Shown: one piece after another, positions 8,539-17,174 of the stretch
Numbering within the stretch: position 1 is the stretch's first letter
Layout: each line of letters starts with the position of its first letter
From: an uncultured Roseburia sp.
GTDB lineage: Bacteria > Bacillota > Clostridia > Lachnospirales > Lachnospiraceae
NCBI GenBank assembly: GCA_934292805.1
Contig: CAKQXQ010000014.1
Coordinates: 1 to 56,700, forward strand
DNA length: 56,700 nucleotides
Reading direction: 5' to 3'
Notes under the pieces: model-generated
What the model saw: the letters and a program-made list of their open reading frames with translations, nothing else
The model's database searches: none
Told to the model about the DNA's origin: nothing
Translations under genes and position numbers: made by a program

Positions 8539-9369
8539 TTATTTGCTCCTATATACTGATACGCGTGGTCTTTCCTTCTTCTCTGTTCTGCCTGCACTTA
8601 CAGCTTCTCTTCTTTTGTCCGGCTGCTTCTTTACCGAACGGACTGTCTCGTTGGAAGAATCTTTGATCAATGCCTGAAGCTGTCTGTATTCCTCAGGTGT
8701 GACATTTCTGTAAGTTCCTGCCGGAAGGTCTCCCAGTTCAATATTCATGATCCTTGTACGCACTAATTTCTGTACACGATAGCCAAAATACTCACACATC
8801 CGCCTGATCTGGCGGTTTAATCCCTGTGTCAGGATAATTTTAAACTCTTTTTTTCCAACCTGCTTCACATGACATTTTCTCGTTGTTGTGTTCAATTCCA
8901 CAAGCGGCACCCCATTTGCAAGACCATGGAGGAAGCTTTCTGTAACCGGTCTGTTTACAGTAACAACATACTCTTTCTCATGCATATTCCCGGATCTCAT
9001 CATTTTGTTCACAATATCTCCATTATTTGTCAGCAAAAGCAGACCCTCTGAATCTTTATCAAGACGTCCGACCGGATAGATTCTTTTGGGATAGTTGATA
9101 TAATCGATAACATTATTTTTTTCCCGTTTTTCTGCAGTACAGACAACTCCGACCGGTTTGTTGAATGCGATCAGTATCATCTCTTCTTCCTTTGACACCT
9201 TTTTCCCCTGAAAAAGAACCGTCTGTCCTTCAAATACTCTGGCACCTGTCTCTGCGGTTACTCCGTCAATCGTAACATTTCCCAATTCAACCTGTCTGTC
9301 TGCTTCCCTTCGCGAGCACACTCCTGCTTCACTTAAATATTTATTAATCCGGATTCCGTTTTCTTCCAT
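8539..9369 (-). CDS. rluF: 23S rRNA pseudouridine synthase, RsuA/RluF family
   Basis: The 276-residue protein has an N-terminal S4 RNA-binding domain (IRINKYLSEAGVCSRREAD, residues 6-24) and the pseudouridine synthase core with catalytic Asp104 in GRLDKDSEGLLLLTN. The C-terminal core segment RMCEYFGYRVQKLVR fits the RluF/RsuA group, and the sequence then ends in a basic tail rich in Lys and Arg. It isomerises a uridine in rRNA; RluF-type U2604 of 23S rRNA is the best guess. Transcription of rluF-ligA-metA must begin in the few bases between the terminator at 9391-9426 and this start, or come by readthrough. Confidence 0.85.
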   Translation of the reverse strand: MEENGIRINKYLSEAGVCSRREADRQVELGNVTIDGVTAETGARVFEGQTVLFQGKKVSKEEEMILIAFNKPVGVVCTAEKREKNNVIDYINYPKRIYPVGRLDKDSEGLLLLTNNGDIVNKMMRSGNMHEKEYVVTVNRPVTESFLHGLANGVPLVELNTTTRKCHVKQVGKKEFKIILTQGLNRQIRRMCEYFGYRVQKLVRTRIMNIELGDLPAGTYRNVTPEEYRQLQALIKDSSNETVRSVKKQPDKRREAVSAGRTEKKERPRVSVYRSK

Positions 9370-9390
9370 GTCTACTTCCCTTCATCTACA

Positions 9391-9426
9391 CAAAAAACGG
9401 AGACTTCAAACTACCGGAAGCCTCCG
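9391..9426 (-). terminator. Terminator after the SH3-domain gene
   Basis: A 10-bp stem (9398-9407 with 9417-9426, one G-T pair) is followed on the minus strand by TTTTTT. It lies 20 bp downstream of the SH3 gene stop. Confidence 0.85.
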
Positions 9427-9444
9427 CAATCACTGACATAATTA

Positions 9445-10692
9445 TTACTTTAACAGATCTGTTTTCACATAACCTGTCTTGCTGTTCCATTTTACTTTCG
9501 TCCAGCCTTCAGCATAACTCATCACAACTGTAACATTCTCTCCGGCATAGGCGACACCCACTTTATCTGCAGTTTCGTTCATAGAAGAACGGATATTGGT
9601 TGTATTAGACAAACGGACTACTGTTCCCTCCGGAAGACTGCTTACAGCTGTCCCCTCTGTTGTAGCTTCCGGTGCGGTTGCTGAGAGATATTCACTCTTC
9701 ACATAGCCTGTCGTACCATTATAATCAATGATGCTCCATTCACCATCTGTCCCGGTTCTTGTAAGTGCAGTTCCTTTTTCTACAGATCCAAGCTTCTCTG
9801 CTGTTGTATCTGCACCAGATCTGACATTTACCTTGTCTACAGCATAAACTGTCTCTGTCTGTGTCTCAGCAGGCTGCTCTTCCGGTGTCTCTGTAACAGG
9901 AGTTTCTTCTGTAGCTGGAACTTCCTCCGTAGCCGGAACCTCTTCTGTATCTTCTGGCTCTGCTGCAACGATCGTATTTCTCCATTCTGTGATCGCATTC
10001 GGAATCGTAGTTGCACACAGATTAAGAAGATTTTCATCAGATGAAAGTGCTGCATCATACTTTTGCTGGATTTCATTCTGCAATTCGATCACATCTGTGC
10101 TGTTATAAAATGTTGTGATCAGATTTCTTATACTGGTATCTAATGCACTCTCCTGTCTGGACAGATTGTATTCACTGTAAAGATTATCAATATACAGCCC
10201 ACCATCTCCGTTCGTTCTTACATAAAAGAAATATAATCCCGGTGCCGGTGTCTCTATATCCATAAACTTCACATTCAGGCTGACACTTACCAGGTAAGAA
10301 TTGCTGTCAAGCCCTGACTTTGTATAACAGTTAATGTCCTGATATCCTTCTATATACTGGCTGATCACTCCGATATAACTCTGCTCGTTGGCAGTGATCG
10401 GTGTTGCCAGTGTCTGGAGTGTTGCTACATCACCTGCTGCATATGCATTAAAATAATTCGTGATCAGTTCGTTCACAGCCGGGATCGCATTCTCCTGATA
10501 CGCTTCTTCCGTCACCACTTCTTCTGTCGCTTCAACACCATTCTGATCCTTACCTGTTCCTGTTCCGGTAAACTTTACCAGTACAAGCAGGATCACAATG
10601 AAAAGTACTCCTGCTATGAAATATCTCAAATTTTTTCTTATAAATTCTATAATATGATTTCCTTCTGCCTTATCTCGATCTGTTGATGCCAT
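9445..10692 (-). CDS. Membrane-anchored protein with two bacterial SH3 domains
   Basis: The protein is about 415 residues long. After a short cytoplasmic segment there is one membrane helix (YFIAGVLFIVILLVLVKF, about 28-45), then a helical extracellular region of about 200 residues. An acidic Pro/Glu/Thr linker with repeats of EEVPAT follows, and then two SH3b domains, marked by VNVRSGADTTAEKLG and TNIRSSMNETADKVG. SH3b domains usually bind cell wall. No hydrolase or peptidase motif is present, so this may be a wall-sensing or scaffold protein. The ATG at 10692 is preferred to the upstream TTG because AGAAAGG lies at a good distance only for the ATG. Confidence 0.8.
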   Translation of the reverse strand: MASTDRDKAEGNHIIEFIRKNLRYFIAGVLFIVILLVLVKFTGTGTGKDQNGVEATEEVVTEEAYQENAIPAVNELITNYFNAYAAGDVATLQTLATPITANEQSYIGVISQYIEGYQDINCYTKSGLDSNSYLVSVSLNVKFMDIETPAPGLYFFYVRTNGDGGLYIDNLYSEYNLSRQESALDTSIRNLITTFYNSTDVIELQNEIQQKYDAALSSDENLLNLCATTIPNAITEWRNTIVAAEPEDTEEVPATEEVPATEETPVTETPEEQPAETQTETVYAVDKVNVRSGADTTAEKLGSVEKGTALTRTGTDGEWSIIDYNGTTGYVKSEYLSATAPEATTEGTAVSSLPEGTVVRLSNTTNIRSSMNETADKVGVAYAGENVTVVMSYAEGWTKVKWNSKTGYVKTDLLK

Positions 10693-10803
10693 TCTAATCA
10701 AACCTTTCTGTCATTATGTGCATAAAAACACGCTTTTTATTCTGCAAAGCAAATGTCTTTTCTAAGACCTCTGCCTGTCGTTACTCTCTTACAAACATTT
10801 TAT

Positions 10804-10832
10804 ATGATAGCATTATCTATGTTTCTTGTCAA
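10804..10832 (-). promoter_or_regulatory. Promoter of the SH3-domain gene
   Basis: Minus-strand -35 TTGACA (10827-10832), a 17-bp spacer and -10 TATCAT (10804-10809), about 110 bp upstream of the SH3 gene start. Confidence 0.65.
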
Positions 10833-10871
10833 CGAATGCCAGACTTTTCCAATTCTTAATATTTGTTATAG

Positions 10872-10901
10872 AAAGAAAAAAAAGATGCCATCTCTGGCAT
10901 C
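10872..10901 (-). terminator. Terminator of tRNA-Arg
   Basis: Stem GATGCC (10884-10889) pairs with GGCATC (10896-10901) around a six-base loop, followed on the minus strand by a run of eight T. It starts a few bases beyond the tRNA 3' end. Confidence 0.85.
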
Positions 10902-10908
10902 CATTTAC

Positions 10909-10980
10909 TGCACCTGGCGGGAATCGAACCCGCAGCGTCGGAGTCGGAGTCCGATGTTTTATCCATTAAACTACAGCTGC
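10909..10980 (-). tRNA. tRNA-Arg (anticodon CCG)
   Basis: A 72-base cloverleaf can be folded. The D arm is GTTT...AAAC, the anticodon stem TCGGA/TCCGA carries loop CTCCGAC giving anticodon CCG (codon CGG, Arg), the variable loop is short, and the T arm GCGGG/CCCGC has loop TTCGATT. The acceptor stem pairs GCAGCTG with CAGGTGC, leaving one G-G mismatch at pair 4:69. CCA is not encoded. A sigma-A promoter lies upstream and a terminator downstream, so it is transcribed alone. Confidence 0.95.
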
Positions 10981-11014
10981 ATATATTCTTTTATCTGTTT
11001 TTTACAGCCTATTT

Positions 11015-11043
11015 ATCATAGCAGATAAAACTAAAAATTTCAA
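11015..11043 (-). promoter_or_regulatory. tRNA-Arg promoter
   Basis: Minus-strand -35 TTGAAA (11038-11043), a 17-bp spacer and -10 TATGAT (11015-11020), about 35 bp before the tRNA 5' end. Confidence 0.65.
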
Positions 11044-11077
11044 GAGATTTTTTCACACATCTTCCTTCTATTACCTT

Positions 11078-11091
11078 CGAACATACATTCG
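11078..11091 (+). promoter_or_regulatory. Probable LexA (SOS) box of dinB
   Basis: CGAACATACATTCG matches the Gram-positive SOS pattern CGAAC-N4-GTTCG except for one base in the right half (ATTCG). It lies seven bases upstream of the dinB -35 hexamer. Compare the perfect box at recA in this same window. Confidence 0.6.
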
Positions 11092-11098
11092 CTCTTAG

Positions 11099-11127
11099 TT
11101 TACAGAACCTCCATATTTTGCTATAAT
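11099..11127 (+). promoter_or_regulatory. dinB promoter
   Basis: Plus-strand -35 TTTACA (11099-11104), a 17-bp spacer and consensus -10 TATAAT (11122-11127), followed by the AGGAGG ribosome site and the start codon at 11175. Confidence 0.8.
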
Positions 11128-11174
11128 TAACGCATATAGATATTTACACTTTTATCACACCAGGAGGAATCCAT

Positions 11175-12395
11175 ATGCGTTCTCTTATTTTTCACATAGA
11201 TGTCAATTCAGCCTTCTTAAGCTGGGAATCAGCCAGACGTCTCCGGGAAAACCCGGATGCATGTGATCTAAGAACTGTCAATGCCGTGATCGGCGGTGAT
11301 GAAAAGATGCGGCATGGTGTTGTACTTGCCAAATCTCCTTCTGCAAAGAAATATGGCATTATGACCGGTGAACCGCTCTCTCATGCCAGACAGAAATGCC
11401 CGGATCTGATTGTGGTTCCACCGGATCATGAACTATATGCCGCTTCTTCCAGAAAATTCATCCAAATTCTTAAAGATGTTGCCCCTGTGATCGAACAGTG
11501 CAGTATTGATGAAGCTTTCTGCGATATGACAGGAACCGAAAAGCTCTATGGTGATCCGGTTGCCTTCGCAGTCAGTCTCAAAGACCGCATTTACCAAGAG
11601 CTCGGTTTTACCGTGAACATTGGCATTTCCACCAACAAGTTACTGGCAAAAACAGCCTCAGACTTTGAAAAACCGAACCGTGTCCATACGCTTTTCCCGG
11701 AAGAAATACCGGACAAATTCTGGCCGCTTCCTGTGGAAGAACTGTTTGGCTGCGGAAAATCCACCGCCAAAAGACTTCGTTCCCTTGGCATCACCACAAT
11801 AGGAGCACTTGCAAAAACAGACCGTGCGATGCTGGTCTCCAACTTTAAATCCCAGGGGGATTATCTCTGGGAATCAGCTAACGGCATCTCCACTTCACCT
11901 GTATCATCAGAGTCTCCTGCAAGTAAAGGCTACGGCAACTCGATCACCCTGCCATATGATGTTACCGATGCCATAACTGCCCATCACATTCTGCTCTCGC
12001 TCTGCGAAACAGTCGGTGCCCGTATCCGTTATGACAAGGCCTATATCAGTGTCGTCCAGGTTCAGATGGTCGACAATGAATTCCGGCATCGCTGCAAACA
12101 GATTTCACTGCCTTCTTCCACGAATGTGACGGAGAAGATTTATGAGTCTGCCCTAGAAGCCTTTGATCAGGGATGGGATCACTCACCTCTTCGTCTTCTC
12201 GGAGTCTCGACCAGCAAAGCTACTGACGAGAGCTACGAGCAGTATAACCTCTTCGATCAGGACAAATTTGAACGACTTTCCAGGTTAAACTGTGCCATCG
12301 ATAAAATCCGGAACAAATACGGTGATGATGCCATTGTACGGGCCTGTTTCGCCCAGAATGCTCCAAAAGACTCCTCATCCGATCAAAGATCCTGA
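11175..12395 (+). CDS. dinB: DNA polymerase IV (Y-family)
   Basis: The 406-residue protein is a full-length Y-family translesion polymerase. Catalytic acids are Asp9 in HIDVNSAF and Asp112-Glu113 in SIDEAFCD; the aromatic Phe14 fits the steric-gate position. The helix-hairpin-helix and little-finger regions follow (NIGISTNKLLAKTASDFEKP near 147, then TTIGALAKTD near 210). The start follows CAGGAGGAAT. I see no canonical QLxLF beta-clamp motif at the C-terminus; QYNLFDQ near residue 356 is a candidate. The stop codon overlaps the end of the convergent ABC transporter gene by 13 bp. A LexA-like box suggests SOS induction. Confidence 0.94.
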   Translation: MRSLIFHIDVNSAFLSWESARRLRENPDACDLRTVNAVIGGDEKMRHGVVLAKSPSAKKYGIMTGEPLSHARQKCPDLIVVPPDHELYAASSRKFIQILKDVAPVIEQCSIDEAFCDMTGTEKLYGDPVAFAVSLKDRIYQELGFTVNIGISTNKLLAKTASDFEKPNRVHTLFPEEIPDKFWPLPVEELFGCGKSTAKRLRSLGITTIGALAKTDRAMLVSNFKSQGDYLWESANGISTSPVSSESPASKGYGNSITLPYDVTDAITAHHILLSLCETVGARIRYDKAYISVVQVQMVDNEFRHRCKQISLPSSTNVTEKIYESALEAFDQGWDHSPLRLLGVSTSKATDESYEQYNLFDQDKFERLSRLNCAIDKIRNKYGDDAIVRACFAQNAPKDSSSDQRS

Positions 12396-14239
12396 ACCTG
12401 TTCGAACTGGGAATTATAAAGGTTGGCATAGAAACCACCTGCCGCAAGAAGTTCCTCATGTTTTCCCTGTTCGATAATATCTCCGTCTTTCATGACAAGG
12501 ATCAGATCAGCATCACGGATCGTTGATAGTCTGTGGGCGATCACGAAACTGGTTCTGCCCTTCATCAAATTGTCCATTGCCTTCTGGATCTCAATTTCTG
12601 TTCTTGTATCAACGGAAGATGTCGCTTCATCAAGGATCAGGATTTTATTATCTGCCAGGATTGCTCTGGCGATTGTAAGCAGCTGCTTCTGTCCCTGTGA
12701 TACGTTGCTGGCATCTTCGTTTAATTCCATCTGGTAGCCTCCCGGAAGCGTTTTGATGAAATGATCTGCTCTTGCAGCTTTTGCTGCTGCGATCACTTCC
12801 TCATCGGTTGCATCCAGACGTCCGTACCGGATATTTTCCATGATCGTTCCCTTAAACAGCCATGTATCCTGCAGTACCATTCCAAATGCATCTCTAAGCT
12901 CTCTCCGGTTGAAATCTTTAATATTGGTTTCATCCAGACAGATAGACCCGCTATTCACATCATAGAAACGCATCAACAGTTTTACCATCGTCGTTTTTCC
13001 GGCTCCGGTTGGACCTACAATCGCGATTTTCTGTCCTGGTTTTACACTGGCAGAAAAATCATTGATAATGATCTGATCCTGATTATATCCGAAATGAACA
13101 TGTTCAAATGTTACAGCACCTGTAATTTTGGATATATCTGCAGGATGTGCTGCAAGCTGTTCTTCTTCCTCTTCATCCAGGAATTCAAACACCCGTTCCG
13201 ATGCTGCAGACATTGACTGTACCTGATTGATGACCTGTGCGATCTGCTGGATCGGCTGTGTAAAATTCTTCACATACTGTATAAATGCCTGGATATCACC
13301 GATTGTGATCGTTCCACGGATTGCAAGCAGTCCACCGGTCAATGCAACACATGCATAACCAAGATTTCCGACAAATGCCATGACAGGCTGCATCATGCCG
13401 GACAAGAACTGTGATTTCCATGCTGAATCGTAAAGGATCTCATTCGTTTTTTCAAACTCTTCTATTGTATCTTTCTCACGGTTGAAGGCCTTGATCACAA
13501 GATGTCCGCCATATACTTCTTCCACCTGTCCGTTAATGTGTCCCAGATATTCCTGTTGTGCACGGAAATATTTCTGCGACTTTTTCGTCACAAACCCGAT
13601 CAGTCCCATGGAAATAGGTAAGATCACTACTGCGATCAGTGTCATAAGCGGTGAAATACTAAGCATCATCACCAAAACACCAATTAATGTAGCTGCTGAA
13701 GTAATGATTGTTGTAATACTCTGATTTAATCCCATTCCAAGTGTATCAACATCATTGGTGATACGGGATAACACTTCTCCATAGGTCCGGCTCTCGAAAT
13801 ACTTCATCGGCATACGATTGATTTTTTCCGATATCTCTTTTCTGAGCTGATAACATACTTTCTGTGTGATTCCTGTCATGATCCAGCCCTGAATAAAATT
13901 AAATATCGCACTGCACAGATACAAGCCAAGTACAAACAAAAGAATCGTTCCGATCCTTCCAAAATCAATGCTTCCGGTTCCCCTGATTTTTGCCATTAAG
14001 CCTTCTGATAAAGCTGTCGTTGCTTTTCCAAGTATTTTCGGCCCGATCACATTAAAAATCGTAGAACATGCGGCAAAAATCATAACGATAAAAATGCCGA
14101 TTTTATATTTTCCAATATAATTCAACAGATTCCCTATTGATTTTTTAAAGTCCTTTGGCTTTTCCGCCACATGCATGCCATGTCCCATCGCTCCCCTGCG
14201 CTGTGGCTGTTGTTTCATTTCTCTCTGCTGTTTACTCAT
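12383..14239 (-). CDS. ABC exporter subunit, canonical catalytic site half
   Basis: This 618-residue half-transporter has a six-helix ABC membrane domain (about 45-340) and an ATPase domain. Walker A is VGPTGAGKTTMVK, the signature is VSQGQ, and Walker B plus catalytic Glu is LILDEATSSVD. Its upstream partner has Asp in place of this Glu, so the pair looks like a heterodimeric exporter with one degenerate ATP site, as in BmrCD or TM287/288. Its start overlaps the partner's stop by 8 bp, so expression is coupled. Multidrug or metabolite efflux is likely; the substrate is not known. Confidence 0.9.
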   Translation of the reverse strand: MSKQQREMKQQPQRRGAMGHGMHVAEKPKDFKKSIGNLLNYIGKYKIGIFIVMIFAACSTIFNVIGPKILGKATTALSEGLMAKIRGTGSIDFGRIGTILLFVLGLYLCSAIFNFIQGWIMTGITQKVCYQLRKEISEKINRMPMKYFESRTYGEVLSRITNDVDTLGMGLNQSITTIITSAATLIGVLVMMLSISPLMTLIAVVILPISMGLIGFVTKKSQKYFRAQQEYLGHINGQVEEVYGGHLVIKAFNREKDTIEEFEKTNEILYDSAWKSQFLSGMMQPVMAFVGNLGYACVALTGGLLAIRGTITIGDIQAFIQYVKNFTQPIQQIAQVINQVQSMSAASERVFEFLDEEEEEQLAAHPADISKITGAVTFEHVHFGYNQDQIIINDFSASVKPGQKIAIVGPTGAGKTTMVKLLMRFYDVNSGSICLDETNIKDFNRRELRDAFGMVLQDTWLFKGTIMENIRYGRLDATDEEVIAAAKAARADHFIKTLPGGYQMELNEDASNVSQGQKQLLTIARAILADNKILILDEATSSVDTRTEIEIQKAMDNLMKGRTSFVIAHRLSTIRDADLILVMKDGDIIEQGKHEELLAAGGFYANLYNSQFEQVQDL

Positions 14240-16553
14240 TCAAAGCCACCTCACTTTCTTCGATTCCAAGTTCTTTTGCAGACAACTGCGATTCTGCAAT
14301 CTCTCTGTACACTTCACATGACTTTAACAATTCCTCGTGTGTTCCTTTTCCGACAATCTTTCCGTCATTCAACACAAGAATCTGTTCTGCATGCAGAATC
14401 GTACTGATACGCTGGGCTACAATGATCACTGTACTTTCTTTCACATTTTCTGTCAGTGCTTTTCGAAGTGCTGCATCTGTCTTTAAATCCAATGCCGAAA
14501 AGCTGTCATCAAAAATATATATTTTCGGATTTTTTGCAATAGCTCTCGCAATTGAAAGTCTCTGCTTCTGCCCACCGGATACATTGCTTCCGCCCTGGGC
14601 GATCGCACTTTCATATTTTTCTTCTTTTGCCTCTATAAATTCCGTTGCCTGGGCAATTTCTGCAGCTTTTTTTATTTCTTCTTCTGTCGCGTCATCTTTA
14701 CCAAAACGAAGATTAGATGCGATCGTACCGGAAAACAGTACTCCTTTTTGCGGTACATATCCTATTTCATTCCTTAAGTCTGACATGGAAATATTACGGA
14801 TATCCTTCCCATCTAATGTGATGCTTCCTTCTGACACATCGTAAAGACGCGGGATCAGATTTACCAATGTTGATTTTCCACATCCGGTACTTCCGATGAT
14901 CGCTGTTGTTTTTCCAGGTTCTGCTGTAAAATCAATGTCATGAAGAACGTCTTCCTGTGCACCCGGATATCTGAAATTTACATGAGAAAATTTTACAACT
15001 CCGTTATGGGATGTTACTTTCTCTGTCTCTTTCTTATCACAAATAGATGACTCTGTGCGGATCACTTCATCAATACGCTCTGCTGCAACTGCCGCACGTG
15101 GCAGCATAATAGAGAGCATTGTAAGCATTAAAAATGACATGACGATCATCATCGCATATGTGATAAACGCAGTCATTGCACCAACCTGCATGGAGCCCGC
15201 ATCAATTTTGTGTGCACCAAACCAGACAATACCAACTGACAGCAGATTCATGATCATCATCATTCCAGGCATCATAAATGTCATGACACGGTTTGTAAAT
15301 AACATTGTTTTTGTCAGGTCTTTGTTGGCCATGTCAAAATGCTCTTCTTCTTTCTTTTCACGTCCGAATGCACGGATAACAGAAAGTCCTGTCAAAATCT
15401 CCCTTGATACCAGGTTCATATTGTCTATTAACTTCTGCATAAGTTTGAATTTTGGCATTGCAATAGACATAAGTACCATAACATACCCGAGGATCACTGC
15501 CACTGCAAGAAGTATGATCCATCCCATTCCTGCACCGGTCTGTATTACCTTTATAACTCCGCCCGCACCAAGAATCGGTGCATACGCGATCATTCGAAGC
15601 AGCATAACGGAAACCATCTGGATCTGCTGGATATCGTTCGTACTTCTTGTGATCAGTGATGCCGTTGAGAACTGATCCATCTCGGCATTTGAGAAGCTGA
15701 CAACCTTTTTAAATACTTTTTCTCTTAAACTCTTACCAATGCCGGCTCCGACGCGGGATGCAAAAAATCCGACAAAGACTGTCACAACACCTATGACAAG
15801 TGCCATGCCGACCATTTTAGCTCCGGCTGTAAGAAGATAACTTTTCTGTATTTTCTCCACATCGAGTCCTGCTGCTTTATCACAGGATACCGCATAGGCT
15901 ACTCCCATAGATTTCACAAGTGAAGTTCCCATTGTATCAATTGTTTCTTCCATGCTGTCACGCATAGATAATATGGTATCTTTCTCAAGCATTCCTTTCG
16001 AAAGCATGTTTTCAAATACCGGACGGATATCTGTGCAGTTTACAATAGCAGATTTTCCATTATCGTCTTCTCTTTCCTGTTGAAAGCTCTTAAGATTTAC
16101 GCCAAGCATTGCTCCGATTTCTTCAATACTAAGCTTCTCTAATGCTTTCTCATCTGTACCTGACTGTGCAGCAACAAGCTGTTTTACTGCTGATTCTTCC
16201 ATATTGCTCATCTGATAATTCATAATAAGCGGAACAGCCAGTTTTTCATCCAGCATTTCAAGCTCATCTTTCTCTGTCGCAATGAGACTGTAGAGTTCTC
16301 CATCTTTTCTATAACTGCTTTCCCAGAGTTTTTCTTCTTCCTCAGTCATAATAAACTCTGCCGTCTCAAATTCTTCTTCTGTCAGCTTCTCCGGAACCAC
16401 GTGTTCCACACCACTACTTTGTATACCAACATCAATAATCTTTGATGTGTACGCAGGCAGTGACAGATCACACCATGCCTGCACAAAAAGTAATGCGACG
16501 ATAATTATAACAGACTTCCAATATGGAAGCATATTTTTAAATATCTTACTCAT
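14232..16553 (-). CDS. ABC exporter subunit with large ectodomain, degenerate site half
   Basis: The 773-residue half-transporter is about 190 residues longer than usual. The extra length lies between membrane helix 1 (about residues 14-36) and helix 2 (about 243-265), as a charged, probably extracellular domain covering residues 42-240. The ATPase domain has Walker A IIGSTGCGKSTLVN and signature VSGGQ. Walker B is followed by Asp-Ser (IYIFDDSFSALD), so the catalytic Glu is replaced by Asp, the mark of the non-hydrolytic site in heterodimeric exporters. It overlaps the MarR regulator stop by 4 bp. The first gene of the operon is marR, so drug or stress response is inferred. Confidence 0.9.
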   Translation of the reverse strand: MSKIFKNMLPYWKSVIIIVALLFVQAWCDLSLPAYTSKIIDVGIQSSGVEHVVPEKLTEEEFETAEFIMTEEEEKLWESSYRKDGELYSLIATEKDELEMLDEKLAVPLIMNYQMSNMEESAVKQLVAAQSGTDEKALEKLSIEEIGAMLGVNLKSFQQEREDDNGKSAIVNCTDIRPVFENMLSKGMLEKDTILSMRDSMEETIDTMGTSLVKSMGVAYAVSCDKAAGLDVEKIQKSYLLTAGAKMVGMALVIGVVTVFVGFFASRVGAGIGKSLREKVFKKVVSFSNAEMDQFSTASLITRSTNDIQQIQMVSVMLLRMIAYAPILGAGGVIKVIQTGAGMGWIILLAVAVILGYVMVLMSIAMPKFKLMQKLIDNMNLVSREILTGLSVIRAFGREKKEEEHFDMANKDLTKTMLFTNRVMTFMMPGMMMIMNLLSVGIVWFGAHKIDAGSMQVGAMTAFITYAMMIVMSFLMLTMLSIMLPRAAVAAERIDEVIRTESSICDKKETEKVTSHNGVVKFSHVNFRYPGAQEDVLHDIDFTAEPGKTTAIIGSTGCGKSTLVNLIPRLYDVSEGSITLDGKDIRNISMSDLRNEIGYVPQKGVLFSGTIASNLRFGKDDATEEEIKKAAEIAQATEFIEAKEEKYESAIAQGGSNVSGGQKQRLSIARAIAKNPKIYIFDDSFSALDLKTDAALRKALTENVKESTVIIVAQRISTILHAEQILVLNDGKIVGKGTHEELLKSCEVYREIAESQLSAKELGIEESEVALNE

Positions 16554-17014
16554 TCTTCTTTTTCCTTTCTGTCAACCCATTTTCTAGCCTGTATTTCTTT
16601 TTCAGCAATATGATAAATATTATTCATATATGTGATCATACGTCTCATGTCTTCCTCATCCACCTGGCTCATCACTGCACAGCCGAAATCAGACATTACA
16701 TGGCGAGTTTTTTCTGTAACATATCTTCCTTCTTCCGTCAGCTCGACGTAGGTATTCCGTCTGTCCTTCTGATTCACCATCCTCTCAACATATCCCTTTT
16801 CTTCAAGTCCTCTTAAAGTCCTGGATACTGCCTGAGGAAGTGCATGCGTTTTTGCTGCCACTTCTGATATTGTGATCTTTTTTTCTTTTTCCTTATCAAA
16901 TATAGCTGCCATTACATAATAATCCAGTTCGCTGATTTTCGGAAACATATCTAAAATCCTTAATTTCCGAAATTGTCCCATTGATTGAAACCATTCTTCG
17001 TATAATTCTTCCAC
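16550..17014 (-). CDS. MarR-family transcriptional regulator
   Basis: The 154-residue protein carries a winged helix-turn-helix (ITISEVAAKTHALPQAVSRTLRGLEEKGYVER, given here as separate parts: helix region about residues 47-64, recognition and wing about 64-90 with DRRNTYVELTEEG). It is the first gene of an operon with the two ABC exporter genes and probably represses that operon. Translation starts at GTG (17014); the frame is closed by a stop just upstream, and GGATGG serves as ribosome site. Two inverted repeats lie in the promoter region and are candidate operators. The inducing ligand is unknown. Confidence 0.88.
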   Translation of the reverse strand: MEELYEEWFQSMGQFRKLRILDMFPKISELDYYVMAAIFDKEKEKKITISEVAAKTHALPQAVSRTLRGLEEKGYVERMVNQKDRRNTYVELTEEGRYVTEKTRHVMSDFGCAVMSQVDEEDMRRMITYMNNIYHIAEKEIQARKWVDRKEKEE

Positions 17015-17032
17015 TTTTATTCACCATCCATT

Positions 17033-17049
17033 ATTTAACACTGTTAAAT
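17033..17049. promoter_or_regulatory. 17-bp palindrome, candidate MarR operator
   Basis: ATTTAACACTGTTAAAT is a perfect palindrome of 8+1+8 bases. It lies downstream of the marR -10 element and about 19 bp before the marR start codon, a usual place for an autoregulatory operator. Confidence 0.65.
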
Positions 17050-17058
17050 GTTTTGTTT

Positions 17059-17071
17059 GTTAAATATTAAC
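17059..17071. promoter_or_regulatory. Second inverted repeat over the marR -10
   Basis: GTTAAATATTAAC has matching arms GTTAA/TTAAC and shares the GTTAA core with the 17-bp palindrome next to it. It covers the marR -10 hexamer, so it could be a second operator half. Confidence 0.45.
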
Positions 17072-17092
17072 ATCATTGATTATGCTTGTCAA
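17064..17092 (-). promoter_or_regulatory. marR-ABC operon promoter
   Basis: Minus-strand consensus -35 TTGACA (17087-17092), a 17-bp spacer and -10 TAATAT (17064-17069). Confidence 0.8.
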
Positions 17093-17097
17093 TATAT

Positions 17098-17126
17098 TTG
17101 ACATTTGCTTTAGAAAACATTAAAAT
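17098..17126 (+). promoter_or_regulatory. DAHP synthase gene promoter
   Basis: Plus-strand consensus -35 TTGACA (17098-17103), a 17-bp spacer and -10 TAAAAT (17121-17126). Its -35 is separated from the divergent marR -35 by five bases. Confidence 0.8.
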
Positions 17127-17174
17127 ATTTTTGTTTTTATATATAAAACATTTTTACGACAAAGGAGAACCAGA

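Noticed and set aside
12383..12395. Overlap of the ends of dinB and the ABC exporter gene.
   Set aside because: A 13-bp convergent overlap is small and common; it does not change either protein.
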